DNA of 64,000 nucleotides from Komagataeibacter medellinensis NBRC 3288 (GTDB taxonomy: Bacteria; Pseudomonadota; Alphaproteobacteria; Acetobacterales; Acetobacteraceae): contig NC_016021.1 of assembly GCF_000182745.2 (NCBI RefSeq), positions 1 through 64,000 on the forward strand, read 5' to 3'. Every line of letters starts with the position of its first letter. Position 1 is the stretch's first letter. Below the pieces are notes generated by a model that worked only from the letters and a program-made list of their open reading frames with translations, was not told the DNA's origin and ran no database searches. Position numbers and translations under genes: made by a program. Below, one piece after another: positions 54,043 through 61,769 of the stretch.

Positions 54043-54941
54043 TGAGCGACACGAAATCAGGCAACAAAAACCCTGCGCCTGCTGCCAAGAAGCCGGTCCA
54101 GCCTGCGAAGTTCGATCTGAACCAGACACTCGCGCAGGAACCGGTCTTTGACGTTAAACCCTTCACGCCGCGTAAGGTCGAAGAAGCCGAGCCGGTGATT
54201 GCCGAGGGCATGGACCTGAGCGGCAAGACGAAGATCGTCTTCGTCAACGGGCGCGGCAAGACCGGCAAGACCACATTCCTGCGCTGGGCGGCCGAGCGTG
54301 CTCTGCTGGGCAACCGGCCGATCCTCATGGCGGATCTGGACCCAACCAATGCGTCGTTCTCGTCGTATTTTCAGGACGTGGCGCGACCGAACACAGACGA
54401 TCCGGCAGGCGTTGCGCAGTGGATGCAGCGGTTCATCGAATACGCGGTCGAAAACCAGACAACGGCGGTTCTCGATCTTGGCGGCGGCGACACCACGCTG
54501 CGCGAGACGGCGGCCGAAATGCCGGGTTTCGCATCAGCGATTGCCGAGGCCGGCGCGGTTCCCGTCCTGATCTCGCTGGTCGGGTCGCAGGTCGATGATC
54601 TGGCCCCGATTGCAACACTGCGCGATCGCGGGTTTTCGCCGGACGCGCGGGCGATCGTGTTCAACGAGGCATCCAAGGAAATCGGTCACACGCGCGATCA
54701 GTCATTCGGCCGCCTGCTGACAAGCGCCGTGGTCGTGGATGAAGTCACGGACGGGGCGGTCCCGCTGTGGATGCCCCGGCTCAATGCGGCGGCAGCCGTC
54801 GAAAGCCGCCGGAGCCTGTTCAGCGCCGCGCGCGACGGCCTGACCACGCCTCCCCTCGGGATGTTCGACCGCTCAAAGGTCCGGACATGGCTCGAAGCGA
54901 TGGACCGCCGGTTTGCTGGGATCATGTCATGGCTTCCGTAA
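54042..54941 (+). CDS. StbB/TraL-like ParA-family ATPase
   Basis: A 299-residue P-loop ATPase of the MinD/ParA fold. After a disordered N terminus comes FVNGRGKTGKTTFLRWAAER with a deviant Walker A (RGKTGKTT), then LMADLDPTNASF and VLDLGGGDTTLRE. The NGRGKTGKTTF form resembles StbB of R388 and TraL of RP4 rather than classical ParA. Such proteins position plasmid DNA and help it enter transfer. Confidence 0.8.
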   Translation: MSDTKSGNKNPAPAAKKPVQPAKFDLNQTLAQEPVFDVKPFTPRKVEEAEPVIAEGMDLSGKTKIVFVNGRGKTGKTTFLRWAAERALLGNRPILMADLDPTNASFSSYFQDVARPNTDDPAGVAQWMQRFIEYAVENQTTAVLDLGGGDTTLRETAAEMPGFASAIAEAGAVPVLISLVGSQVDDLAPIATLRDRGFSPDARAIVFNEASKEIGHTRDQSFGRLLTSAVVVDEVTDGAVPLWMPRLNAAAAVESRRSLFSAARDGLTTPPLGMFDRSKVRTWLEAMDRRFAGIMSWLP

Positions 54942-55588
54942 GCCAGGACGAACCGGCAGACGATTTTGAAGGCGCGATCGCCAGCGCAAGACAGGATCTA
55001 CAGTTGGCGATTGCCAAGGCGCACCTGACGGATGATCCGTTGGGTGTTGCCTTGCACGCGATGTCCGAGACGCTGGGTGCTCAGGCCGCGCTCTACAAGG
55101 CGACGTTCAACAAGTATCGCGACATCAGCGCGGACCTCGATCGCGCGCGAAGCGATGCGGTCGAAGCTGGACGGCTGGAACTTGAAGGCCAGAAAGCCGG
55201 GATCGTTCAGGAACTGGCTCCCCAACTCCTGAAGCTGACCGCTTCGCAGGTGAAGGTTCAGGAACGCACGGTCAAGCTCAAGACGCTGCTCATGGCGGGC
55301 GGCATTGCCGGAGTGCTCGCCATCACGGCGGCCTGTGTCGGATACGGCACGGGCTGGAAAAACGGCAGGACGAACGGTCTTTACGACAAGGGGGCGCTGT
55401 TCGCGGCGCTACAGGAGCATGGCCCGGGCGCTGAGACGGCCCTGATTGAACTGGTCCGGAACAACGACATTCCGGCTGTCCTATCGGCCTGCCGCGCTCA
55501 TGCTTTCGATCAGGGCGGGCGACAGGCTTGCGCCGCGCCGCTCTGGCTTGAGCCGCCTCGGCCTCCTGCTGCACAGGACAACAAATAA
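54929..55588 (+). CDS. StbC/TraM-like membrane protein
   Basis: A 219-residue protein overlapping the ATPase gene by 13 bases. It has a helical N-terminal half (LQLAIAKAHLTDDPLGVALH, MSETLGAQAALYK), a single membrane segment (LLMAGGIAGVLAITAACVG) near residue 125 and a cysteine-containing C-terminal domain. TraM of RP4 has the same helix-plus-anchor design and position. Starting at 54929 removes an upstream extension that only overlaps the ATPase gene. Confidence 0.65.
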   Translation: MASVSQDEPADDFEGAIASARQDLQLAIAKAHLTDDPLGVALHAMSETLGAQAALYKATFNKYRDISADLDRARSDAVEAGRLELEGQKAGIVQELAPQLLKLTASQVKVQERTVKLKTLLMAGGIAGVLAITAACVGYGTGWKNGRTNGLYDKGALFAALQEHGPGAETALIELVRNNDIPAVLSACRAHAFDQGGRQACAAPLWLEPPRPPAAQDNK

Positions 55589-55623
55589 AGTCAGGGACAC
55601 GGTATCATAAGGGAGGGCAGACT

Positions 55624-55860
55624 ATGCGGAGAATGTCACTCAATCCGGGCCTGTGGCTTGCGCTTCGCCCGTTTGCCTCCCTGCTGGCTTTTGCCGTCGG
55701 CCTTCCGGCCGCCATATTGGCGGTGCTCTGCTTCATTCATGGTGCGTCGCTGCTCTGGTCAGCCGGAATCCTCATTGCGTACAAGACATTCATCGCGGGC
55801 GGAGTATGTGCGGCGCTGGCTGCTTTAGCGCGCTGGCCGCGCGAGTACCTGACGCGCTGA
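55624..55860 (+). CDS. Small membrane protein of unknown function
   Basis: A 78-residue protein with two or three hydrophobic helices (SLLAFAVGLPAAILAVLCFI, AGGVCAALAALA) and basic ends. AAGGGAGGG precedes its ATG. Its last 36 bases overlap the 3' end of the convergent DUF2726 gene. No family is recognised. Confidence 0.6.
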   Translation: MRRMSLNPGLWLALRPFASLLAFAVGLPAAILAVLCFIHGASLLWSAGILIAYKTFIAGGVCAALAALARWPREYLTR

Positions 55861-56397
55861 CGGACCGGGCGCGAAGTGCCCGGAAACGTCGAGCGTCATC
55901 GACGGTGTAAAGCGTCGCAACGGAATGTTGAGGGCTTCCATCAGATCGTTGACGAAGCGGTCGCGGTCCTGCCGCTGTCGCTGCTGGTGGCTTCTATCAT
56001 CGAGTTCGATGGCAAGGACCGGCCGCCCCGTCGCCAGTTCGATCACCACGAAATCGAGACTTTTACCGGCTACCCGATTCAACGCCTCGGGAAAGCGGCG
56101 TGGATCGACCACGATGCTTACCAGCTCCGCAAGCCGCACCTGCGGGCAGACATAGTGTCCGGCCGGAATCTGCGCCCGAAAGGCAAGAAGGGCACGGCGT
56201 TCCCAATCCGATAGAAGGGCTTTGGGCTGATAGCGTTTGCGCAGGATAGCTTCCCGCCCTGTCTGGTTCTGCTCGGGCGGTTCCTGCACGCTCTCGGCCG
56301 GCGTGTCGGCCGAGAGCGTCGCCGGCGTTGCCTTGCCAAGCGGTCGGCGGCGGACATGCCATACGACCGCACCAATTACGCAGGAGCCGCCAATCAA
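55825..56397 (-). CDS. DUF2726 (nuclease-like) protein
   Basis: A 190-residue protein with an N-terminal anchor (IGGSCVIGAVVWHVRR) and a DUF2726 domain: LLSDWERRALLAFRAQIP, CPQVRLAELV, then the restriction-endonuclease-like LDFVVIELATGRPVLAIELD with spaced acidic residues and RDRFVNDLMEALNIP. The fold suggests nucleic-acid cleavage or binding, but no substrate is known. Confidence 0.75.
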   Translation of the reverse strand: MIGGSCVIGAVVWHVRRRPLGKATPATLSADTPAESVQEPPEQNQTGREAILRKRYQPKALLSDWERRALLAFRAQIPAGHYVCPQVRLAELVSIVVDPRRFPEALNRVAGKSLDFVVIELATGRPVLAIELDDRSHQQRQRQDRDRFVNDLMEALNIPLRRFTPSMTLDVSGHFAPGPSARQVLARPAR

Positions 56398-56440
56398 CCA
56401 GAGCGTTTCGAGAGAAAGAAACAGGGCGCGGTCCTTCCGG

Positions 56441-57104
56441 TTAGCGGAGCTTCGGGCCTCGCGGTTTGGCCGCGGACGCGTCCGGTTCCTTCATAACGCC
56501 TGCGGGGCTGGATCGCGCACCCTGCCCTTTCTGCACCTGGCCGGACCAGTAGCTTGCAGCGCGCTGGCTGGTGGCGGGCTTTTCCTGCGCTGTGCGGTCT
56601 GCCGCTGCTGCGGAGAACCCGGATTTGACAGTCACGGTCACGTCGTCGCCGGCGGCCGCCTTCTGGCGGCCGAGATCTTGCGTCGGTACAACGATGATGC
56701 CCTTTCCCGTGTTCACGCTGCTGCTGTGCGTATCTGTGGCGACCAGTACGCCCGTGATCTGTTCGCCGGGACGCGCGGTCCGCACGTCCTGGGCCAAAGG
56801 CTCCGCACCCTGTTGTCGCAGATGCTCAAACGCTGTCCGAAGGGCGGCCACCCTTCCCCGGTCCGTCGCGTCCTCGACCAGATGACGCATGGCCGGGTTG
56901 GCAGGGTCATCAGCACCCGCGATGGAGGCGGCCAGCATTCGCGGCTTGGTGATAACGGAGAAATCGACATCATGCCCGTACTTCTGCCCAAGCGTGGCGA
57001 TGAAGGCTTCCTGAACCCGCCCATTTCCCTCGCGGAAAGGATGGACAAAATTAAGCTCGGACATGACGCGACCGGCCACGGCGGAAAACTGCTCGACGTT
57101 AGAG
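56441..57104 (-). pseudogene. Fic toxin, 3' part (split by IS)
   Basis: The Fic core HPFREGNGRVQEAFI is encoded here. The canonical motif is HPFx(D/E)GNGRxxR; the second arginine, which contacts the ATP gamma-phosphate, is glutamate in this protein. After the Fic fold comes a charged C-terminal extension with a small beta-rich part (KGIIVVPTQDLGR). Joining this to the 5' part at 58410 across one GAG copy restores an unbroken frame (VLKGSNVEQFSAVAGR). Confidence 0.85.
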
Positions 57105-57158
57105 TGAATTGCCCCGGGTTTTGTGGAGACAGAAAGACCCGTGAGGTAAGAAGAATTC

Positions 57159-57482
57159 ATGAGCAATAAATCGAAGCGTTTTCCGCCTGAGTTTCGTGAC
57201 CGTGCAGCCCGCATGGTTCTGGAGGAAGAGAAGAACCATCCTTCGCGGTGGTCTGCAGTGATGATGATAGCGCCAAAGCTGGATATTCATCCTGACACGC
57301 TGTCAAAATGGACCCGTCTGCATGAACGTGCCAATGCGCCTGCGGTGAGTGACCTGCCTGATCGAGAGAAGATCAGGCAACTGGAGCGAGAGAATCGCGA
57401 ATTGCGGCAGGCCAATGAAATCCTGCGTAAGGCGTCGGCATATTTTGCCCAGGCGGAGCTCGACCGCATCTTCAAGCCATGA
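57159..57482 (+). CDS. IS3-family OrfA (in fic)
   Basis: A 107-residue helix-turn-helix protein (FPPEFRDRAARMVLEEEKN, LDIHPDTLSKWTRLH) with a leucine-zipper-like helix (IRQLERENRELRQANEILRK). It directs binding to the 26-bp ends. Its stop overlaps the orfB start by four bases. Confidence 0.92.
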   Translation: MSNKSKRFPPEFRDRAARMVLEEEKNHPSRWSAVMMIAPKLDIHPDTLSKWTRLHERANAPAVSDLPDREKIRQLERENRELRQANEILRKASAYFAQAELDRIFKP

Positions 57483-58369
57483 CACGCTTCATTGAGGAGC
57501 ACCGGCAGACATATGGTGTCGGGTCAATCTGCAGGGTTCTGTCGATTGCACCATCTGCCTATTATGCAACTGTTGCCAGACAGAAAAATCCGTGTGTGCG
57601 CAGCCAGAAAGACAAAGAACTGTGCGATGACATCCGTAGAGTGTGGAATAATAATTTCTGCGTCTATGGAGCGCGCAAGGTCTGGCATCAGCTCAGACGT
57701 GAAGGTCTGGATGTCGCCCGCTGCACGGTAGAGCGGCTGATGCGCCGGATGGGGCTGAAAGGCGTCATTCGTGGCAAGGGGGTCAGAACCACACGGCCTG
57801 ATCCGCAACGTCCGTGTCCGCAGGATCTGGTGCAGCGCCAGTTTCATGCTCCTGCCCCCAACAGACTCTGGGTTTCGGATTTTACTTACGTTTCCACATG
57901 GCAGGGCTTTGTTTATGTGGCCTTCATCATTGATGTATTCGCACGGGTTATTGTGGGTTGGCGCGTCTCCTCAACGGCTCATACCGACTTCGTGCTGGAT
58001 GCTCTCGAGCAGGCTCTGTGCCAGAGGCGACCTGAGGGAAAAGTGACCCACCATTCCGACCGCGGCTGTCAATATGTGTCCATTCGTTACACGCAAAGAC
58101 TGGCTGAAGCGGGGCTCGTTGCTTCTGTCGGCAGTGTTGGGGATTCCTATGATAACGCCTTAGCAGAGACCATTAACGGACTTTACAAAACCGAACTCAT
58201 CTATCGGCAGGGGCCATGGAAAAACAGGGAAGCTGTTGAACTGGCAACACTTAAATGGGTCGACTGGTTCAATAATCGGCGGCTCCTGTCCTCCATTGGA
58301 AACATCCCGCCAGCAGAAGCTGAGGCACGCTTTTATGCACAACAGAAATCACATGCATTAGCCGCTTAA
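57479..58369 (+). CDS. IS3-family OrfB transposase (in fic)
   Basis: A 296-residue integrase-core transposase. DDE residues lie in LWVSDFTYVSTWQGFVY, VTHHSDRGCQYVSIRY and the SYDNALAETINGLYKTEL segment. It is full length, so the element is probably active. Confidence 0.93.
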   Translation: MTRFIEEHRQTYGVGSICRVLSIAPSAYYATVARQKNPCVRSQKDKELCDDIRRVWNNNFCVYGARKVWHQLRREGLDVARCTVERLMRRMGLKGVIRGKGVRTTRPDPQRPCPQDLVQRQFHAPAPNRLWVSDFTYVSTWQGFVYVAFIIDVFARVIVGWRVSSTAHTDFVLDALEQALCQRRPEGKVTHHSDRGCQYVSIRYTQRLAEAGLVASVGSVGDSYDNALAETINGLYKTELIYRQGPWKNREAVELATLKWVDWFNNRRLLSSIGNIPPAEAEARFYAQQKSHALAA

Positions 58370-58409
58370 ATCAGATAAAAAACGTCTCCACAAAACCCGG
58401 GGCAATTCA

Positions 58410-58816
58410 GAGCCCTTCAGGACATCGGGATCACGGATCGGCCGGAATGCCTCGGCCAGCCCGCGATCGAGCCTCGAACCCGGCAGGAAAGTCGTGCTGC
58501 CCTTGGTCATGAATTCGATGGGCTCGACCGGTCGTCCATCCACAACGGGCCGCTCGTTGCGCGTATGTCCGGCCCATTCGTAAATCTCGCCGAAGAGATG
58601 CTGGTGAATGGCTTTGAGGTGCGCCGCATCGAAATTACCGGCCGGGCCTGAACCCAGCCGGATGTCGATCATGCGGTCACTGGTGATCCTGTATTCGGCC
58701 CGATTGAGTGCCGCGCGCGACCGTAGGTCCAGCCGGTTGCGCAAGACATCCTGTTGATCCGGATCGTTGGAATTGGTGGGATAGGTATAACCGCGCCCCG
58801 GATCGCCGGTACTCAT
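58410..58816 (-). pseudogene. Fic toxin, 5' part (split by IS)
   Basis: The first 136 codons of the Fic protein: YTYPTNSNDPDQQDVLRNRL, typical of BepA/VbhT-like Fic proteins, then LKAIHQHLFGEIYEWAGHTR and the flap region (VDGRPVEPIEFM). Fic enzymes transfer AMP to target proteins such as gyrase. The ATG lies 12 bases after the antitoxin stop. Broken by the IS3-family element, the pair is not expected to make active toxin. Confidence 0.87.
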
Positions 58817-58828
58817 GGCGGCCGCGGA

Positions 58829-59038
58829 TTAGCGACCGGCCCGGATGGCGTCGCGCATCTCGCGGCGCAGGTCTTCGAGCGAAATCACGCCCCGGATATA
58901 GCGTTCGTTCGCCTCTTCAAGAACCGGATCATGGACGTATCCCTGCCGGTAGTTTGCCGCCCGGGCTTCCTCGACGGCGCGACGACGCTGCGCGGATTCT
59001 TCTGCGCTGATCGGTCTGGCGGAAAGGGTCTGTCCCAT
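58829..59038 (-). CDS. VbhA-like Fic antitoxin
   Basis: A 69-residue helical protein: SAEESAQRRRAVEEARAANY, then a linker and EEANERYIRGVISLEDLRRE, the layout of VbhA-type antitoxins. The inhibitory motif (S/T)xxxE(G/N) aligns with ANYRQG, so both the serine and the key glutamate are changed (Ala and Gln). The ATG at 59038 is preferred because AGGAG lies eight bases upstream. It precedes the split fic gene on the same strand. Confidence 0.75.
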   Translation of the reverse strand: MGQTLSARPISAEESAQRRRAVEEARAANYRQGYVHDPVLEEANERYIRGVISLEDLRREMRDAIRAGR

Positions 59039-59245
59039 CACGCTCGCTCCTGACTGGTAAGCGGTCATAATAGCCGATTTTGCAAGCGGAACCAAGAATT
59101 TATGGGGATGGTGTCGCCGCGTGTCTGCATCTTGCGAAGCAAATATGGGAGGGTAAACCCGTCACGCGACGACACGATAGCATGTGCGCGAACGGGCCTG
59201 AAAAAGCAAGTGAAGAGCCGCCCGAAGACGGCTCCCCTCCCCTGC
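59039..59245. other. Gap between antitoxin and ssb genes
   Basis: About 200 bases that should contain the promoter for the antitoxin-fic pair. I see no convincing promoter pair, repeat or small gene. Confidence 0.35.
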
Positions 59246-59665
59246 TTATTTCCGGTCGAACGGATCTTCTCCCTCCCACTGGTCGGCCGGTGGAGCATCG
59301 GCCCCCTGCCCGCGCTGCTGTGCGGGACGGCCCTTGAATTCGAAATCCGTCGGATCGACGTACCAGATCGTGACATCATTGGTTGCGCCCTGCGGCCGGA
59401 AAGTGGCCGAACGCAGATCGCCCCGGACCTCAACCTGCCGCCCCTGTGTCGCATTCTTTTCGACATACTCGGCGCGCTTCTCCTGCCGGAGATCGACGCG
59501 GACTTCGACCCATTCGGTCAGCTCGCGCCAGCCGGTTTCGGACTGCTGCGAACGCACATTCTTCGAGCACGCTACGCGGAAAACCACATATCCGCCGCCG
59601 TTGCCGAACGTCTTGCGCGTCGCATCCTTGCCAACACGACCAGAGAGATTGATGGATGGGAACAT
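59246..59665 (-). CDS. ssb: Plasmid single-stranded DNA-binding protein
   Basis: A 139-residue OB-fold protein with SINLSGRVGKDATRK, FRVACSKN and WVEVRVDLRQ, standard for SSB. It protects the transferred strand on arrival. The acidic C-terminal end reads EGEDPFDRK: the DPF that recruits partner proteins is followed by three extra residues instead of being terminal. Confidence 0.88.
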   Translation of the reverse strand: MFPSINLSGRVGKDATRKTFGNGGGYVVFRVACSKNVRSQQSETGWRELTEWVEVRVDLRQEKRAEYVEKNATQGRQVEVRGDLRSATFRPQGATNDVTIWYVDPTDFEFKGRPAQQRGQGADAPPADQWEGEDPFDRK

Positions 59666-59677
59666 GGTTAGGCTCCT

Positions 59678-59887
59678 TCAATGATTGATAAGTGTGAGGC
59701 AGAACATCAGCGCGACGAAGCTGCCAAAACAGCAACAGGCAAGAGCGCCACAAAGAAGACAGCGCGGGTTTTCCAGAACGCCTTCTGACGGAGCCTCTGG
59801 GACTTCCGACAGATACGCGGCGGCAAAGAAAACAAAGGTTAAAACACCGAATACTCCGGCGAAAACAGACAGATAGACATCTGACAT
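59678..59887 (-). CDS. Small membrane protein before ssb
   Basis: A 69-residue protein with two membrane helices (LSVFAGVFGVLTFVFFAAAY and CLLCGALACCCFGSFVALMF) and a cysteine-rich second helix (five cysteines in 30 residues). GGAGGG lies before the ATG at 59887. It is co-directional with ssb and probably in the same transcript, driven from the operator/promoter at 59949. No family is recognised. Confidence 0.6.
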   Translation of the reverse strand: MSDVYLSVFAGVFGVLTFVFFAAAYLSEVPEAPSEGVLENPRCLLCGALACCCFGSFVALMFCLTLINH

Positions 59888-59948
59888 AGGGTTTACCCTC
59901 CCTCCACCGAGCGGCTGGGGACTGGCCCCGGCTTTCCGCCCGGTGTTC

Positions 59949-60002
59949 TTATTATATACACGATATAATAAGGGAGGGGCAAGAGAAAAATGCAGTTTTT
60001 CA
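59949..60002 (-). promoter_or_regulatory. Shared operator/promoter, site A (ssb cluster)
   Basis: Perfect 9-bp arms TTATTATAT (59949-59957) and ATATAATAA (59963-59971). On the minus strand it reads TTATTATATC-N4-ATATA, the pattern common to sites A-D. Upstream on that strand lies the GAAAAACTGCATTTTTCTC repeat (59983-60001) and TTGCCC, an arrangement also present at site D. Confidence 0.65.
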
Positions 60003-60608
60003 CACAGATAATGGCGGTTCCCCGCCAAAAATTACCCTTGCATCCGCCCCCTCAAAACCCCAGCCTTTCGTTCGACCTGCCAGCGGCAGGGCGAAAGGCA
60101 GCGCAGCGACGCCTTTCGTCCCGACACCTTCAGATCCGCCGGCAACGCAGCGCAGGTCTAGGGGTCATCTCAGGGGACCCGTCTGCACGGAGCGACCAAA
60201 GGGAGCGCAGGAAGATGGGGTGGATGATCCCCTAGACCGGAGCGAGGCTGCTGGCACCAGCGCAGCCCCCCTTTGGGGGGCGAGCACCGGGGGGACATAC
60301 CGGGCTTCCGATCGTTACCCGGATGGGCGGAGACAGACGGCGACCGCAGCGCAGCGCAGGGCGGCGGCTGGCTCCGGTGAGTTGGCCGGGAGACAGGTGC
60401 AGCGCACCTGGCTCGCGGCCTTACGAACTAGAGCGGAGATCAAGCCCCCGAAAAAACCCGCACGCATCATCAGAACAGGTCATCTAGGGAACAAGAAGAA
60501 GCGATCTGATTTGTAAAACCTGATTAAATGGCGGTCTGGTGCAGTTTTAATTGAGAAAAATGTAATTTTCTGCGAAATTTCTGTTCCCACGAACAGGGAA
60601 TCACAGCC
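60003..60608. other. GC-rich structured noncoding region
   Basis: Six hundred bases without a convincing gene; frames through it have no ribosome-binding sites. GTCTAGGGGTCATC (60156-60169) pairs with GATGATCCCCTAGAC (60223-60237) across one bulge, enclosing about 53 bases. A perfect GCCCCCC-TTT-GGGGGGC hairpin lies at 60265-60281. GCAGCGCAG-like motifs recur near 60097, 60145 and 60346. A partial GAGAAAAAT repeat is at 60553. It could hold a structured RNA, a recombination site or a second origin. Confidence 0.5.
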
Positions 60609-60917
60609 ATGAAGAGACTGTTTATTGCGATCGGGACAGCAATGATCGGCGGTGCTGTTTCGTATTCACCGGCCGCCCATGCGGAGCCCTGTGCGGCTTT
60701 GTTGTGCATGGCCGGAATGCCGGCGACAGGTGCAGGTTGCAGCGGCCCGGTCGGAGAATTTTTCAGTATTCAGGTATGGGGCTTTTGGGGATACGAGCCA
60801 GGTGCAACGGCAGCAAGGCGTGCCGCGTTTTTGAACTCGTGCTCCGGGGCGGCGGCCAACGAAGCAGTCGTGCAGAGGATCATCGGGACGTACGGGACAC
60901 TGCTCGCTGCGCCATGA
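60609..60917 (+). CDS. TrbM/KikA-like conjugation protein
   Basis: A 102-residue exported protein with a signal peptide (IAIGTAMIGGAVSYSPAAHA) and the TrbM pattern: CAALLCMAG, GCSGPVGEFFSIQVWG and RAAFLNSCSG with conserved cysteines. TrbM-type proteins assist mating-pair formation in IncP-like systems. It overlaps the convergent DUF7673 gene by 38 bases. Confidence 0.78.
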   Translation: MKRLFIAIGTAMIGGAVSYSPAAHAEPCAALLCMAGMPATGAGCSGPVGEFFSIQVWGFWGYEPGATAARRAAFLNSCSGAAANEAVVQRIIGTYGTLLAAP

Positions 60918-61275
60918 CGAAAGACGCGGTTCCCCTCATGGTGGCGCATGTCATGAGAGGAACCGCGAAGGCGGACGTGGGATGACAGGCCGATCGCCAT
61001 TGCGCGATGATCGCGGCGAATTCCTGGCCAAGGGCACGATCGAGCTGATCGGGGTAATTGCCGGCCTGACCAATCAGACCGAAAACGACTGTCATATCTT
61101 CCACGATGGCCCTATCGAGCGCCCATAGCGACGTGAGATCAAACGATCCGCACGATCCTGCATTCCACCATGCCAGCAGGAAATCCGCGACACGCCGCGA
61201 TTGTCCGGTGTCACCCTTTGCAATTTTAATCAGGCGTGCCAGCGCCGCCCGTTCATTGTCCTGTTTCGCGGTCAT
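60880..61275 (-). CDS. DUF7673 plasmid protein
   Basis: A 131-residue protein with RLIKIAKGDTGQSRRVADFL, LLAWWNAGSCGSFDLTSLWAL and EFAAIIAQWR, which I recognise as the DUF7673 family found on many proteobacterial plasmids, often beside conjugation genes. The function is unknown. The ATG at 61275 is preferred over the longer frame because the family starts close to this point. Confidence 0.7.
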   Translation of the reverse strand: MTAKQDNERAALARLIKIAKGDTGQSRRVADFLLAWWNAGSCGSFDLTSLWALDRAIVEDMTVVFGLIGQAGNYPDQLDRALGQEFAAIIAQWRSACHPTSAFAVPLMTCATMRGTASFVMAQRAVSRTSR

Positions 61276-61321
61276 GGGTCTTTTCCGGGGTTTGTTGGTT
61301 TGAGCTGGCGGGCTGTGAGCG

Positions 61322-61738
61322 TCACCCCACAAAGGGTTTCCAGGTCCATTTTGCGGTCAGGTCTTCATCATCAATCTCGAAGCCCATCTCCTTCAGTCCG
61401 GTCAGGACCATGTTCACGAGGCGCATTCCCGGATGCTCGCGCATCCAAAGTTCTGCCGCTACGCGGACATAGACCGGCAGGCTGACGGAGAGCCCGACCA
61501 GCTCGCCCGTGTCGTCGCCCGTATGCGGTTTGAGACGCCGCTTGCGTTCGGGTACCAGATCCTCGGGCTCCACATGCACGCCGATCGTCTTCAGCGCCTG
61601 AAGGATGGCGCAGCGCATGGAGGTGTCGTTATCGTTTACATACTCTTCGAGCTGCCGGCGCACGGCGGGCTTGACGCGGAACAGCGTCAGGCGCGGGGTG
61701 CGATCAAGGACAGGGACAGCAGACGCGGATTCAGACAT
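61322..61738 (-). CDS. Possible double ribbon-helix-helix protein
   Basis: A 138-residue protein made of two similar halves: FRVKPAVRRQLEEYV, MRCAILQALKTIGV and EDL in the first, VSLPVYVRVAAELWM, MRLVNMVLTGLKEMGF and EDL in the second. Each has the strand-helix-helix look of ribbon-helix-helix DNA-binding proteins. GAAAGAG precedes the ATG, and operator site B lies just upstream. It is a reasonable candidate for the regulator of sites A-D. Identity is inferred from pattern only. Confidence 0.5.
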   Translation of the reverse strand: MSESASAVPVLDRTPRLTLFRVKPAVRRQLEEYVNDNDTSMRCAILQALKTIGVHVEPEDLVPERKRRLKPHTGDDTGELVGLSVSLPVYVRVAAELWMREHPGMRLVNMVLTGLKEMGFEIDDEDLTAKWTWKPFVG

Positions 61739-61769
61739 CGAAACTCTTTCAAGGCACAGATCCTCTCCT

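Larger units (their letters stand above)
57105..58409 (+). mobile_element. IS3-family element in the fic gene
   Basis: A 1305-bp element with perfect 26-bp terminal inverted repeats (57105-57130 and 58384-58409, starting TGAATTGCCCCGGGTTTTGT) and a GAG target duplication on each side (57102-57104 and 58410-58412). It carries overlapping orfA and orfB on the plus strand. It looks recent: the repeats and duplication are undamaged. Confidence 0.95.

Noticed and set aside
54767-54928. Longer start for the StbC/TraM-like protein
   Set aside because: The extra residues only re-read the ATPase gene in another frame and look non-native.
60220-60516. 98-codon plus-strand frame in the GC-rich block
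   Set aside because: Low-complexity product, no ribosome-binding site, and it crosses strong hairpins; treated as noncoding.
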